Shown: one piece after another, positions 1 through 7,826 of the stretch
Layout of the letters: each line of letters begins with the position of its first letter
Position numbering within the stretch: position 1 is the first letter of the stretch
Assembly (NCBI GenBank): GCA_026770615.1
Contig: MU631347.1
Coordinates: 139,033 to 168,015, forward strand
DNA: 28,983 bases
Direction of reading: 5' to 3'
Source: Pavlovales sp. CCMP2436
Lineage: Eukaryota > Haptophyta > Pavlovophyceae > Pavlovales
The notes under the pieces: generated by a model
The model's database searches: none
What the model saw: the letters and a program-made list of their open reading frames with translations, nothing else
What the model was told of the DNA's origin: nothing
Position numbers and translations under genes: made by a program

Positions 1-66
1 TATATATATATATATATAATATAATATATATATATATATATATATAATATATATATATATATAATG

Positions 67-103
<37 letters not shown>

Positions 104-133
104 TTATATATATATATATATATATTTATATAT
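1..133. repeat. (AT)n microsatellite
   Basis: The first ~130 bases are almost pure TA dinucleotide with occasional TAATA interruptions. No coding potential. Tracts like this break assemblies, so the window edge may sit near a hard-to-assemble point. Confidence 0.95.
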
Positions 134-454
134 GGCCAGTGCGCCGGTTCCGATAGAAAAACACCGAACTCCATACTGTTAAACAGGTCCAGAACTCGTT
201 TTAAGGGCGGTTTGGTGTCCGCTTTTTAAATATTTTAAAATATTTTAAAAGGGTTTTTTCATTTTTTTTTAATTGAGGTTGTTTTGGCGGGAAATCGTAC
301 TGGTTTGGTGGGAAGGGGGGGCGGGAAGGGGGAGGGCGGGGAGGGGCGCGGGGGGGGCCTTTAAATTCCGTTTCGCGCCAAAAACTCAGCATTTTGCCCC
401 CAAAGGGGTTTTGGGCTAACTGGGGCCCCCGGGCACACTGGGTTAATATTTGAA

Positions 455-830
455 ACCAGTTAGGAAAAGCCGGGTCCTCACGCGCGAGCAGCCAGCGCAG
501 CGCGATCGAGTCCTCGCGCAGGTAGGGCTGCAGCGCCGCCGTGCTGAGGTAGCCCAGCGAGAAGCGCGCGACGGACGTGCCCTGCGGCGGCGCGGTCACC
601 CAGGAGAGGAGGCGCAACAGGAAGACCTGGTTCAGCGAGTCGACGAGCGTGCTCGCGTAGAAGTGCTGGAAGCCTGCCCCGAGAAAGGAGAGGGCGTAGG
701 CGGTGTCGTCGGCGAACATGGAGTAGGCGTAGAGGAAGGCCGAGAGGCTGCGGCCGTTCGTGTAGTAGCGCTGCATGTTGTACACGAAGACGGCGGGGAT
801 GGCGGCGCTCGCTGGTGTTGGACAATCGCC
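455..830 (-). CDS. Uncharacterised exon-like ORF, aromatic-rich
   Basis: A minus-strand frame stays open from 989 to 201. The plausible coding core is the GC-rich stretch from about 830 to 455. It contains VFVYNMQRYYTNGRS, two hydrophobic stretches around LSAFLYAYSMF and LVDSLNQVFLLRLLSWV, and ends near REDPAFPNWF. Below position 450 the frame turns into low-complexity Pro/Lys sequence and is probably non-coding. No ATG clearly starts the ORF; an internal Met lies at 776. I do not recognise the family. The hydrophobic and aromatic content suggests an internal exon of a membrane-associated host protein. Boundaries are uncertain, and a viral origin cannot be excluded because a viral block begins about 850 bases further on. 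Confidence 0.35.
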
Positions 831-957
831 TCGTCGCCGCCACCCGGCGAACGTAGCGCGTGGCGCGGGCGTGCGCTCGTCATCGCGCGCACCGATCAAA
901 CGCTCCCAATCGGCACCAGAGCGCCCTGCGCCATTGAATATGTGGTATTGTACTAGG

Positions 958-1017
958 ACAGAAGACTTGTCCCAGTCTGACTCATTCACGTTCCGTCAGC
1001 GGCGACAAGTCTTCTGT
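958..1017. repeat. Perfect 14-bp inverted repeat (hairpin)
   Basis: ACAGAAGACTTGTC at 958-971 is exactly reverse-complemented at 1004-1017, with a 32-base loop. It lies between the exon-like ORF and the leucine-rich-repeat fragments. Role unknown. Confidence 0.8.
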
Positions 1018-1089
1018 GGGCTAAAAACGGCAAAAAAACGGCTGGAATGGACTGGTCCGATGGTCAGCAAGGACGCCCAAATTTAAAAA

Positions 1090-1190
1090 AGCAGGCCGGA
1101 CTGGCGACTAGGCTTGGAGAGCCAGGCAGTCCGGATGGCCGACTCAGACTCCTTGCCAAACTTGTTGCCCCATAGGTAAAGCGTGGTCAG
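1090..1190 (-). pseudogene. Leucine-rich-repeat C-terminal fragment, copy 1
   Basis: Read on the minus strand from 1190, this gives LTTLYLWGNKFG followed by ESESAIRTAWLSKPSRQSG, then LLF and a stop. The first part is an RNI/NLR-type leucine-rich repeat (LxxLxLxxNxxG); the rest is a short capping tail. It is the best preserved of three direct copies (also near 1327-1430 and 1460-1565). Only one repeat is present, so it is an exon or gene fragment and not an intact gene. It abuts a plus-strand repeat through a palindrome. Confidence 0.6.
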
Positions 1191-1194
1191 CGAC

Positions 1195-1303
1195 GGCGCT
1201 GACCACGCTCACGGCGCTGACCACGCTCTACCTCAACCGCAACCAGATCGGCGATGCGGGCGCGGTCGGGCTCGGCGAGGGACTCACGGTCAACGCGTGC
1301 TGA
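1195..1303 (+). pseudogene. Leucine-rich-repeat fragment in opposite orientation
   Basis: The plus strand encodes ALTTLYLNRNQIGDAGAVGL followed by GEGLTVNAC and a stop. This is a canonical RNI-type repeat (LxxLxLxxNxIGDxGAxxLxxGL). It points away from copy 1 on the minus strand. The switch lies in a 13-bp perfect palindrome with a 4-base spacer (1180-1192 and 1197-1209). A single repeat with a nearby stop indicates a remnant. Confidence 0.55.
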
Positions 1304-1326
1304 CCATTTTAGCCCAAATTTATAGA

Positions 1327-1430
1327 AGCAGGCCGGACTGGCGACCAGGCTTGGAAAGCCAGGTAGTCCGGATGGCCGACTCAGACTTCTTGCTTAACTT
1401 GTTGTCTCATTTCCAGAGCGTGGTCAGCGG
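1327..1430 (-). pseudogene. Leucine-rich-repeat C-terminal fragment, copy 2 (decayed)
   Basis: This is a direct nucleotide repeat of 1090-1190. On the minus strand it reads PLTTLWK, a stop, then DNKLSKKSESAIRTTWLSKP and GRQSG. The in-frame stop inside the repeat core shows it is broken. Confidence 0.6.
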
Positions 1431-1439
1431 CGTCGTTGA

Positions 1440-1662
1440 AAAATTAGAAAGCATAAAAATGCAGGTCGGACGTCTTGCGACCAGTCGAAAACCAGGCAGT
1501 CCGGATGGCCGAAATGGACGCTTCGCCGATCTGGTTGAGCCCGAGGTGGAGCGTGGTCAGCGACCCGTTGACCTCGAGCGCCTTGGCGATCAAGGTCAAG
1601 GTCAAGGCGCACCGCCGCAACCTATCGCGCACGAAGCCGGCAGAGGACGCGCTCGAGCGCAT
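1440..1662 (-). pseudogene. Leucine-rich-repeat C-terminal fragment, copy 3
   Basis: The minus-strand frame gives ALEVNGSLTTLHLGLNQIGE followed by ASISAIRTAWFSTGRK. This is one complete LRR of the RNI type with the same 'AIRTAW' tail as the other two copies, plus the end of the preceding repeat (LIAKALEVNGS). It ends in a stop near 1444. Its 5' side runs to within a few bases of the packaging-ATPase stop at 1678, so it marks the left edge of the viral block. Confidence 0.55.
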
Positions 1663-1677
1663 CGCGCACGTCGAGGC

Positions 1678-2667
1678 CTAGCGGCGCAGGCCCTGCTGCT
1701 GCTGACGGTGCGAGTCCATGGTCTGCATGTCGGGGAACTGCAATTGAATGCTGTGAATCGGCAGCTCCGTCGACTGCATGGGGATCACGTTCCCGCCGTT
1801 GACGCCTGCCCAGTACTCCTCGTTGCCCAGCATGAACGCGCCCGGGTCGCTTGCCTTGAACCACTTGAGGACCTCCCACGGTTTCGCGGTCGAGTCGCTC
1901 GTGTCGACGATCAGCACCTCGTTATCCTCAGTATAAAAATCCATGAGCGTGTAGAACGCCTCCTTAGTCATAAAGTCCGCAAAGTCGCGCCACAGCGATT
2001 CGCGCTGCCCCTCCTGCTTGTTGTGCAAAATGAGCACGTAGTCCGCGTTACTGCGCAGCGTGGGGGTGATCGCCTTGGCGTACTGCGTCGTGATCATCGT
2101 GAAGAGCTTGTAGTGCCGGCCCGCGACGAAGAGCTCGGCGATGGCAGCGTCGTAGCGTATGCGCTTGTCGCTGATCACGTCGTCGAGGATGATGAAGAAG
2201 CGCGCCTTGGTCTCGCGCTCCTCCTCGGTGAGCCGCGGGTCGTTCAAAATCGACTTCTGCCGATCGAACACCGCGTGCAGGATCTCCGGGTCGAACTTAC
2301 TGAAGATGTACTTGGCGGGCATGTACTGCCGCCAGTACTTGTTGAGCTCGTCGGTCTGTGAGATGCAGAGGCCCGCCGGGAAGTGCTCGACGAGCGAGTG
2401 CAGGATGTGGCGGAAGGCGAAGCTCTTACCGGTGCGCCGCTTGCCGATCGCGATTACCGTGCCGTCGAGCTTGGCGGTGCTCGAGTCCCACTGCGCGAGG
2501 CGCGGGATGTTGACCTCCTCGTACTTGTCCGAGTTGAGCATGGGCATGCGCTTCTTCTTGATGTCGCCCTGCGCGGAGGCGTTCGACCACTGCGCCTCGA
2601 GGCCGCTGCTGCTCGCGTCATCCTCCTCCTCCTCTGGCGGCTTAGCCTTGCCGGCCTTCGCCGACAT
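1678..2667 (-). CDS. A32/FtsK-HerA-type DNA-packaging ATPase (PLV-like)
   Basis: A 329-residue P-loop ATPase of the kind that pumps viral DNA into capsids in polinton-like viruses, virophages and large DNA viruses. Walker A is GKRRTGKS at residues 75-82. Walker B is FFIILDDV at 157-164, preceded by a charged helix. A polar TTQ motif (residues 193-195) and an RSNADYVLIL segment (~205-214) match the sensor and arginine-finger region of A32-like ATPases. The N-terminal ~45 residues are acidic, then basic, and look disordered. The length is typical for PLV ATPases. The frame is intact from ATG at 2667 to the stop at 1678. Only 27 bases separate it from the stop of the 589-residue gene on the same strand, so the two look like a compact viral gene pair. 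Unlike the capsid gene it shows no visible lesion. Confidence 0.88.
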   Translation of the reverse strand: MSAKAGKAKPPEEEEDDASSSGLEAQWSNASAQGDIKKKRMPMLNSDKYEEVNIPRLAQWDSSTAKLDGTVIAIGKRRTGKSFAFRHILHSLVEHFPAGLCISQTDELNKYWRQYMPAKYIFSKFDPEILHAVFDRQKSILNDPRLTEEERETKARFFIILDDVISDKRIRYDAAIAELFVAGRHYKLFTMITTQYAKAITPTLRSNADYVLILHNKQEGQRESLWRDFADFMTKEAFYTLMDFYTEDNEVLIVDTSDSTAKPWEVLKWFKASDPGAFMLGNEEYWAGVNGGNVIPMQSTELPIHSIQLQFPDMQTMDSHRQQQQGLRR

Positions 2668-2694
2668 GCCCAGCTATGACGGAGGCCCCGAAAG

Positions 2695-4464
2695 TTAAAC
2701 GCTCAACCGCACTTCGTCCTCCTCGTAATCCATCAACTTTTGAAGCCCATCACGTGTCGCCCGTATTGCGGCTAACTTTTTTTTGTCATACTCTGCATGA
2801 ATTTCCTTTGCAGACATTATGCCAGAGCCCCTATCAAGCAAACTCAATTTGGTATCCCGTTCCGCCGCTGCAAATTTAATGGTTTCAACTTCAGTCATTG
2901 TTAACAAGCGCGTCTTAAGCGGTGTTGCTGGGTCCATACTAGCAGAGGCCTGCTGCTCTCGTAGCGGTAGCGTACTGCCCCCCTCTGAACCCTCTCCCTG
3001 TTCCATAGTAAGCATAACCTGTGCAATATCAAGCTCCTCTTGGGTTGTCTCTACTGATTCTCGTCGTGATGTATTATCAGCCCTTCCCAATGTCAATGCT
3101 GCTAACCGTTCGTTCAATTCTACGTCCGCTCGGGCTGCTCTTTCCTCGCTTGCAATAAGTCGTGCTTTAACGCTGCGCATTCTCTCCATTGTAGATTGAG
3201 GGGTACCAGGTTCTTGATTTGGTCCTGCCGGTGTAGTGGCCTGTACTGATTCTCGTCGTGATGCATCTGCAGCCATTGACGATCTCAATGCTACTAACTG
3301 CTCGTCCGATACTAGTCCACGTTCCTCCGTAGAGGCTAATAACCGATCGGTCGATATGGTCTTTCTTATTAAGCTTGCAACCATTGCTGCATTTTCCTTG
3401 GAGATTCTCTGCATTACTGGAGATTGATAGATATCAGGAGTTGGATTCTCCCGTATAGTGGGACTGGTTAGATTGGCGTCGATAGCTCCTACGGGACGTG
3501 ACGGAGGCAGTGGAGGAGGGAAACTTATAGCAAACGCAGGCCCAGACGTAATTATAGGAGACTCAAGTGGTGGGTCTGGCGCACGCATACGTGACGCAGT
3601 TAGGGGTGTAGGCGGCCCCGCAGGCGCAGGCATAGTCACAGACTGTTCCGGTGAAGGCGGCGCCGCACGCATAGTCGCAGGCCGTTCCGGTGAAGGCGGC
3701 GCCGCACGCGCAGGCGCACCTGGGCCTACAGTAATCCTTTCAAAAAGAGCCCGCCCCGCTACCAGCCCAGGCGGCGGTACTGGTACTTCAATAATCGTCG
3801 CACTGCTAGCGGTGCGAGACTGGAAGCCGCCACCGCCGCCGTCGTCGTCGTCGTCGTCGTCACCACTGTCGTCACGCGGAAGCGGTCTGGAGCCTCCCCT
3901 CGGTCTCGGCTCGCTTTGCCAGTTTTGCCGATCCTGGTCGCGGTAGTCATCTATGACGACGTCCATCAGCTCGCGGTCAGTGGGTCGCTGCTGCTTTACA
4001 ATGTACTTGTAATAATGCCAAGCCTGTTCCATCGTTTGCGGGCCCATGGCATAGAGCGTGCCGATGTAGATGTCGAACTGTTTGCGCTTCCGGTACTCAT
4101 TTGTGAGGAATTCGTGCGCGCCCGGTATATGTAGTAGGTGGTGATCATCCCATGGGACGCACTCTGCCTGCACGTTGTCGAACACCTGCAAACCTTCTAA
4201 TTCGTCCGGATCTGTGTGCCTCAACATGCCGCGATCACCCACGAATGGCACATCCACGTACTTACCTGTGGTGCCTTCTAGCAGATCGCCGCTCAAGAAG
4301 GCGCTGAAGCCTTCGTACATGTCCGCGTCGGCCTGCACCTTGTAGTCGGCCAAGTGCTCGTCCGCCAGCTTGCGGTAGCCCTGCTCTACGATTGTTCTTG
4401 CGATTGTGCGATCATCCAACGCACCCCCAGTTACGCGGGCCATGTCGTTGAATCTCTGGGCCAT
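2695..4464 (-). CDS. Uncharacterised PLV-block protein, 589 aa, Pro-rich centre
   Basis: No known family recognised. Residues 1-180 look folded and contain DADMYEGFSAFLSGD and a YIGTLYAMGPQTMEQAWHYY segment. A stretch of seven aspartates followed by glycines lies at ~202-213. Residues ~225-340 are Pro-rich with a repeated AAPPSPE motif. The rest is helical and charged and carries a repeated SRRESV motif. The start ATG at 4464 faces the divergent gene at 4618 across ~150 bases. The 3' part (about 2700-3500) is visibly less GC-rich than the ATPase and capsid regions. A virion-associated or scaffold role is a guess from its position between the ATPase and capsid-side genes; nothing in the sequence shows a catalytic function. 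Confidence 0.7.
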   Translation of the reverse strand: MAQRFNDMARVTGGALDDRTIARTIVEQGYRKLADEHLADYKVQADADMYEGFSAFLSGDLLEGTTGKYVDVPFVGDRGMLRHTDPDELEGLQVFDNVQAECVPWDDHHLLHIPGAHEFLTNEYRKRKQFDIYIGTLYAMGPQTMEQAWHYYKYIVKQQRPTDRELMDVVIDDYRDQDRQNWQSEPRPRGGSRPLPRDDSGDDDDDDDGGGGGFQSRTASSATIIEVPVPPPGLVAGRALFERITVGPGAPARAAPPSPERPATMRAAPPSPEQSVTMPAPAGPPTPLTASRMRAPDPPLESPIITSGPAFAISFPPPLPPSRPVGAIDANLTSPTIRENPTPDIYQSPVMQRISKENAAMVASLIRKTISTDRLLASTEERGLVSDEQLVALRSSMAADASRRESVQATTPAGPNQEPGTPQSTMERMRSVKARLIASEERAARADVELNERLAALTLGRADNTSRRESVETTQEELDIAQVMLTMEQGEGSEGGSTLPLREQQASASMDPATPLKTRLLTMTEVETIKFAAAERDTKLSLLDRGSGIMSAKEIHAEYDKKKLAAIRATRDGLQKLMDYEEDEVRLSV

Positions 4465-4617
4465 TTGATCGAGCGTATCCAGCTCGTGTTTGCGGTCCGA
4501 GGTGGTCGGGCCCTTGAGCGCGGCAAGCTACACGGGCGTGTTCCGTCCGGACCAGCCCCACATTGTCCTCGAGACGCGGCACAGAAAAAAATCTGCAATG
4601 GGTGTAACAAGACGGAC
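4465..4617. promoter_or_regulatory. Divergent intergenic region, probable bidirectional promoter
   Basis: About 150 bases separate two head-to-head viral ORFs (minus start 4464, plus start 4618). Both genes must be expressed from this interval if each has its own promoter. A short A-run (near 4584-4591) lies ~30 bases upstream of the plus-strand ATG. No strong TATA box or known viral early or late motif is evident. Confidence 0.35.
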
Positions 4618-5475
4618 ATGTCGCAAATCAATGGCTCCGGTCAGGGCAGTCGCCAGCTCGCAATGCGCCAGCGGTTCCCCACGCTCGACGGGTACGCGGA
4701 TGAAACCAACGGGCGGACAACTGTGACGGAGGGTGCTGGAGACTTCAATAGATACGAGTCGAACCCAGCCTTCGGTGCGTACAGTCAGGCGGCCGAGGAG
4801 CTGCGCGACTTCTACGACACGGTAGATGCCGTCGCACAGCGGCCTGTTCCGGGCGAAGGTATGAATGCCGTGCAGCGCGTTGCGAACATCTCCGAGCGCG
4901 AGATCCAGCTCATGGCGCAGTCGAAGGACGTCGAGCGCTCGAAGAAATGGGAGCAGTACTGGTGGTCCACGGCCGACCCCTCCAAATCCTGGACGATTAC
5001 GGAGCTTAACAAAATAGACCCCGCGATGGTGCAGAGAAAGTTCGACGCTATTCAAGAAGTTTCGCAGTTCGCCCTTGACAAGGCGATCATCAAGCATTTG
5101 GGTCACAGCGGTGACCCGCATCTCGCGCAGCTCCAGTACATGATGGATCAGGGCCAGATGGACCATATGCCCCAGACGGTGCTCGTGGACTCAACGCCCT
5201 ACCAGCGCGGGCCGCTGTCCGTGTTCGGTTTCGCCGATTCGGACGAAAAGAGCCGTTTCGCTGATGGCATCAACCTTCCACGGCAGTCGCTGCGGTCTAA
5301 CGTCGCGGCTGGTGACATGTCCAGGATCTTGCTCGGAACAACCAACACTGTTGCGCCCGCGGAGAACCAGCGCAACTTGTTCGAGTCTTCAGGCCAACGT
5401 ATCGCGCGTAGGGCGGCGGCGGGGGCCCCGGGGGCGGCACCACCGCCAGCTGGGTCGCGACCGATTCTCGGCTAA
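4618..5475 (+). CDS. Uncharacterised PLV-block protein, 285 aa, mostly helical
   Basis: Start chosen at ATG 4618 (MSQINGSGQGSRQL), because the longer open frame upstream overlaps the divergent gene and has poor composition. The middle looks mainly alpha-helical: AAEELRDFYDTVDAVAQRP, ISEREIQLMAQSKDVERSKK, then WEQYWWSTADPSKSW and KIDPAMVQRKFDAIQEV. The C-terminus is Ala/Pro-rich and low complexity (RRAAAGAPGAAPPPAG). It does not resemble a jelly-roll penton. It is the first of three closely packed plus-strand genes that lead into the capsid gene, with 28 bases to the next start. A structural or assembly role is inferred from context only. The frame is intact. Confidence 0.7.
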   Translation: MSQINGSGQGSRQLAMRQRFPTLDGYADETNGRTTVTEGAGDFNRYESNPAFGAYSQAAEELRDFYDTVDAVAQRPVPGEGMNAVQRVANISEREIQLMAQSKDVERSKKWEQYWWSTADPSKSWTITELNKIDPAMVQRKFDAIQEVSQFALDKAIIKHLGHSGDPHLAQLQYMMDQGQMDHMPQTVLVDSTPYQRGPLSVFGFADSDEKSRFADGINLPRQSLRSNVAAGDMSRILLGTTNTVAPAENQRNLFESSGQRIARRAAAGAPGAAPPPAGSRPILG

Positions 5476-5503
5476 TCCCCTTTTTTCCGAGGGCCTGGAC
5501 GAG

Positions 5504-6397
5504 ATGCTGGGCCTCGCGATCCTGGGCACCACGGCCTTTGGCGCCGCGTACTACGCCGTGCGCGCACAGCCGCGCGCGCACAAGAAGCAGCACGTTGGGA
5601 CGCCCGCCGCGCCCCGTCTCGACGGCGACGTGCACACCATCACGAACATCCGCACGCGCCCGCACGACCGCGACGGCGCCGGCCACTGCATCGGTGCGCC
5701 GGCCACACGCCTGCTCCCGTGGGACGTAGGGACGCTCGACCCGCTCGCTGGTCTGCCTGCGCCGCCGGAGCCCGTGGGACCGTCCGCCGCCTTCCTGCAG
5801 CTCATCAGCGACCCGCGCGGACGCCTCATGGGCTTCGAGTCGCCCGAGGTGGCGCACGGTTTCCCGCCGGTCGAGCAGTGGGACCCGGCTGCCGTGTACG
5901 AGCGCATGATCAATCGACCGCCGGACGCTGAGCCTTTCCGCGAGCCTCCACGCAAGGTGGCGGGCGACCCGAACTCGCTCGACCCGGACGTCTTCACTGT
6001 GATCCCAGTGCGCCTACGCGCCGGCACCGAGCTCGAGCAGCTCGCGGCGCTCTCGGACGTGCGCGACCAGGCCGAGCTGGACCCGGCCGGCCTCAAGCCC
6101 GCACCGGCCGCGCACCTCGCATGGTCGCTGCTCCCGGGCGAGGGGGTCGAGGCGGTGCCCACGGCGGTGAGCGGTGCGCCGCTGCCGACCGATGTCGGGT
6201 TGGCGCGTTTCGCAGCGGTCGACGCGCAGATGCACGCGGCGGTGATCGGCGCGCGACCGAGCGCAGAGGTGGGCGATGCGGCGCGCGTGGTCGCAGCGGC
6301 GAAACGCGCGATGCCGACCAAGGAGCTACCGGCGAAGCAGAAGCGGCGCGCCGTCCCCAAGACTAAAAAACTTTCGGAGGCTCGGAAGGAAGCGTAG
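5504..6397 (+). CDS. Putative virion membrane protein, 297 aa, one N-terminal TM segment
   Basis: Start chosen at ATG 5504, 28 bases after the upstream stop. The first residues, LGLAILGTTAFGAAYYAV, form a single hydrophobic segment followed by a basic stretch (RAQPRAHKKQH). This is typical of a small anchored protein with its bulk on one side of the membrane. The remainder is rich in Pro, Ala and Arg, with no recognised domain. The tail is strongly basic (AKQKRRAVPKTKKLSEARKEA is nearly all of the last 21 residues), which could bind nucleic acid. It ends 13 bases before the capsid ATG at 6411, consistent with a structural gene cluster. Function unknown; the frame is intact. Confidence 0.65.
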   Translation: MLGLAILGTTAFGAAYYAVRAQPRAHKKQHVGTPAAPRLDGDVHTITNIRTRPHDRDGAGHCIGAPATRLLPWDVGTLDPLAGLPAPPEPVGPSAAFLQLISDPRGRLMGFESPEVAHGFPPVEQWDPAAVYERMINRPPDAEPFREPPRKVAGDPNSLDPDVFTVIPVRLRAGTELEQLAALSDVRDQAELDPAGLKPAPAAHLAWSLLPGEGVEAVPTAVSGAPLPTDVGLARFAAVDAQMHAAVIGARPSAEVGDAARVVAAAKRAMPTKELPAKQKRRAVPKTKKLSEARKEA

Positions 6398-6410
6398 AGA
6401 CCTCACTCAG

Positions 6411-6790
6411 ATGTCCACCCAGAACCTCAATGTGAGCGGCCAGGACATGCTCCTGCTCGACAACGGCACGAGCTACATCCAGAACGTGGGCTACACACGC
6501 ACGAGCAACTTTCAGTTCAAGCTGAAGGAACTCGACCCGCAGAACGTGCCCAAGTTTGGCGCGACGACCACCTTCAAGGTGCAGAAGCAGGACCACCTGC
6601 TCGGCAACCTCGACCTGCGCCTGCGCCTGAAGCTGCCTGACCAGGCGTTGGTCGGCGACGTGCCGCACTTCCTGACCAACAAGTTTGGCCTGGCGATGAT
6701 CGAGCGCGTGCGCCTGCTCGTCGGCTCTAACCTAATCCAGGAGATCGATGGCGAGTGGCTGGATATCGAGAACACGCTCTACCGCGAGCA
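6411..6790 (+). pseudogene. MCP: Major capsid protein, N-terminal fragment (PLV-type double jelly roll)
   Basis: ATG 6411 starts about 126 residues that match the N-terminus of PLV/NCLDV double-jelly-roll capsid proteins: QNVGYTRTSNFQFKLKEL, TTTFKVQKQDHLLGNLDLRL, then FGLAMIERVRLLVGSNLIQ and EIDGEWLDIENTLYRE. The family signature is the strand pair 'GNLDLRLRL' and the 'IDGEWLDI..TLYR' helix. Capsid similarity stops at GCATGC (6788-6793). Beyond it the same frame reads only the antisense of the other half of the gene. The fragment is therefore cut by an inversion or rearrangement and cannot give a full capsomer subunit. It follows the membrane-protein gene by 13 bases. Confidence 0.85.
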
Positions 6791-6800
6791 TGCGGCTCGT
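6782..6800. other. Capsid inversion junction at GCATGC palindrome
   Basis: The switch from plus-strand to minus-strand capsid coding sequence falls at GCATGC (6788-6793), inside CGAGC-ATGCG-GCTCG, a 5-bp-arm inverted repeat. Both reading directions keep capsid-like residues up to this point. This suggests that inverted microhomology joined the two pieces. Confidence 0.65.
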
Positions 6801-7826
6801 GCCGTTGACCACCATGTCCCAGGCAGTGACGCGGCAGTCGTCGCCCGGCTTGCCGAGGTAGTGGAAGTACTCGTTGTTCGCGATCTCCTCCGGGTCGCGC
6901 ACCACGATCCACAGCGTCTGGACCGGGTGCAGGAAGGCCAGGTCGATCTTGAAGTCGAGCTTGGTGGTGAAGGAGCCGTCGTTCGTGCCCGGCATCGTCA
7001 CGAGCGTGTTCTTCACGTTCTGCACCTGCTTGACGAGGCGCACGTGCTGCGGCTTGGTCTGCAGTGCGTCGGCCTCCGCTGCCGAGAGCGCAATGTAGTG
7101 GCCGACGAGCTGCATGGACTCGATCTCGGGGAAGGCCGCCGGGTACTCGGTGGCGCGCGTCGAGGCGAGCGGCTTCGAGCTGAGCGCGTACTCGGCCTTG
7201 AGCGTGGTCGAGAGCGCGGCCGTCTTGGTGAGCACGTGGTGGTGCTGCATGAGGGCCGACACATCCTTCAGGCGGATCTCGATGGTGATGTCCTGCGAGG
7301 AGGCGATCGCCATGATCGGCAGGTACATGGAGGGGTGCTTGGAGAAGAAGAGCCCCAGCGGCACAATGAACTCGATGAAGGCCGGGTTGCCGTAGAACTG
7401 CGTGCCGTACACGGAGGTGTTGGCGGGCGCCGTCTGGTTGATGCGCGTGGCCGCCGCCTCGTGCGTGTGCTGCACGCGCTTGTTGCCGGTGTACGCGGGC
7501 ATCGCGGCCATGGGCGGCAAGACCTCCGCAATGGAGGTGGGCGCACCGGTGATCGTCACGCCCGAGAGCTTCCACGGCGCGGCCTCCACGCGGCCCTGGA
7601 TCGTGTTGTCGGACACGGTCTTCGGCATGAGCGGGTCCGCAGTGCCCCAGTACTCGTCGGCGGCGTCGGCCATGTACAGGTTGCGCGCCGCGTCGAGCGT
7701 GACGCCACCGAGGGTAAAGGTCTCCTTCGCCTGCGCGGAGATGGGCATCGTGCCGTTCTTGACGGTGGGCCGCTTGCGCGCGTCGCCCACGATGTCGACG
7801 TACAGCAGCGTATAATTGCAGTATAA
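6791..7826 (-). pseudogene. MCP: Major capsid protein, middle and C-terminal fragment, inverted
   Basis: The minus-strand frame (open 7910-6732) contains the continuation of a double-jelly-roll capsid protein. From about 7815 it reads LLYVDIVGDARKRP, then GTQFYGNPAFIEFIVPLGLF, YLPIMAIASSQDITIEIRL and LWIVVRDPEEIANNEYFHYL. The 'P(L)xxFxxxPxxYLPI..I..QDIxIEI' block is the hallmark between the two jelly rolls. Similarity ends around WDMVVNGTSRM at the 6790 junction. The last part of the family (roughly the final hundred residues, usually ending in an NFSRID-like region) is not seen here or just beyond 7830. The segment is therefore both inverted and truncated. The residues upstream of LLYVD (7910-7816) are AT-rich filler and not capsid. 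Confidence 0.82.

Noticed and set aside
450..956. Plus-strand 168-codon ORF
   Set aside because: Arg/Glu/Val-rich antisense shadow of the minus-strand exon-like ORF, with no recognisable motif.
1183..2361. Plus-strand 392-codon ORF across the LRR fragments and ATPase
   Set aside because: Only its first ~35 codons match an LRR. The rest is the antisense of the packaging ATPase, whose Walker motifs prove the minus strand is coding.
4528..5166. Minus-strand ORF antisense to the 285-residue gene
   Set aside because: Composition and position mark it as a shadow. The plus frame has the compact spacing to its neighbours.
6782..6800. Fold-back sequencing artefact as the explanation of the capsid flip
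   Set aside because: A fold-back would give the reverse complement of the same N-terminal sequence. Here the minus strand encodes a different part of the capsid protein, so a rearrangement or chimera is more likely.
6798..7826. Plus-strand continuation of the capsid N-terminal frame (Arg/Val/Leu/His-rich)
   Set aside because: It is the antisense of the inverted capsid fragment. Capsid motifs are on the minus strand.
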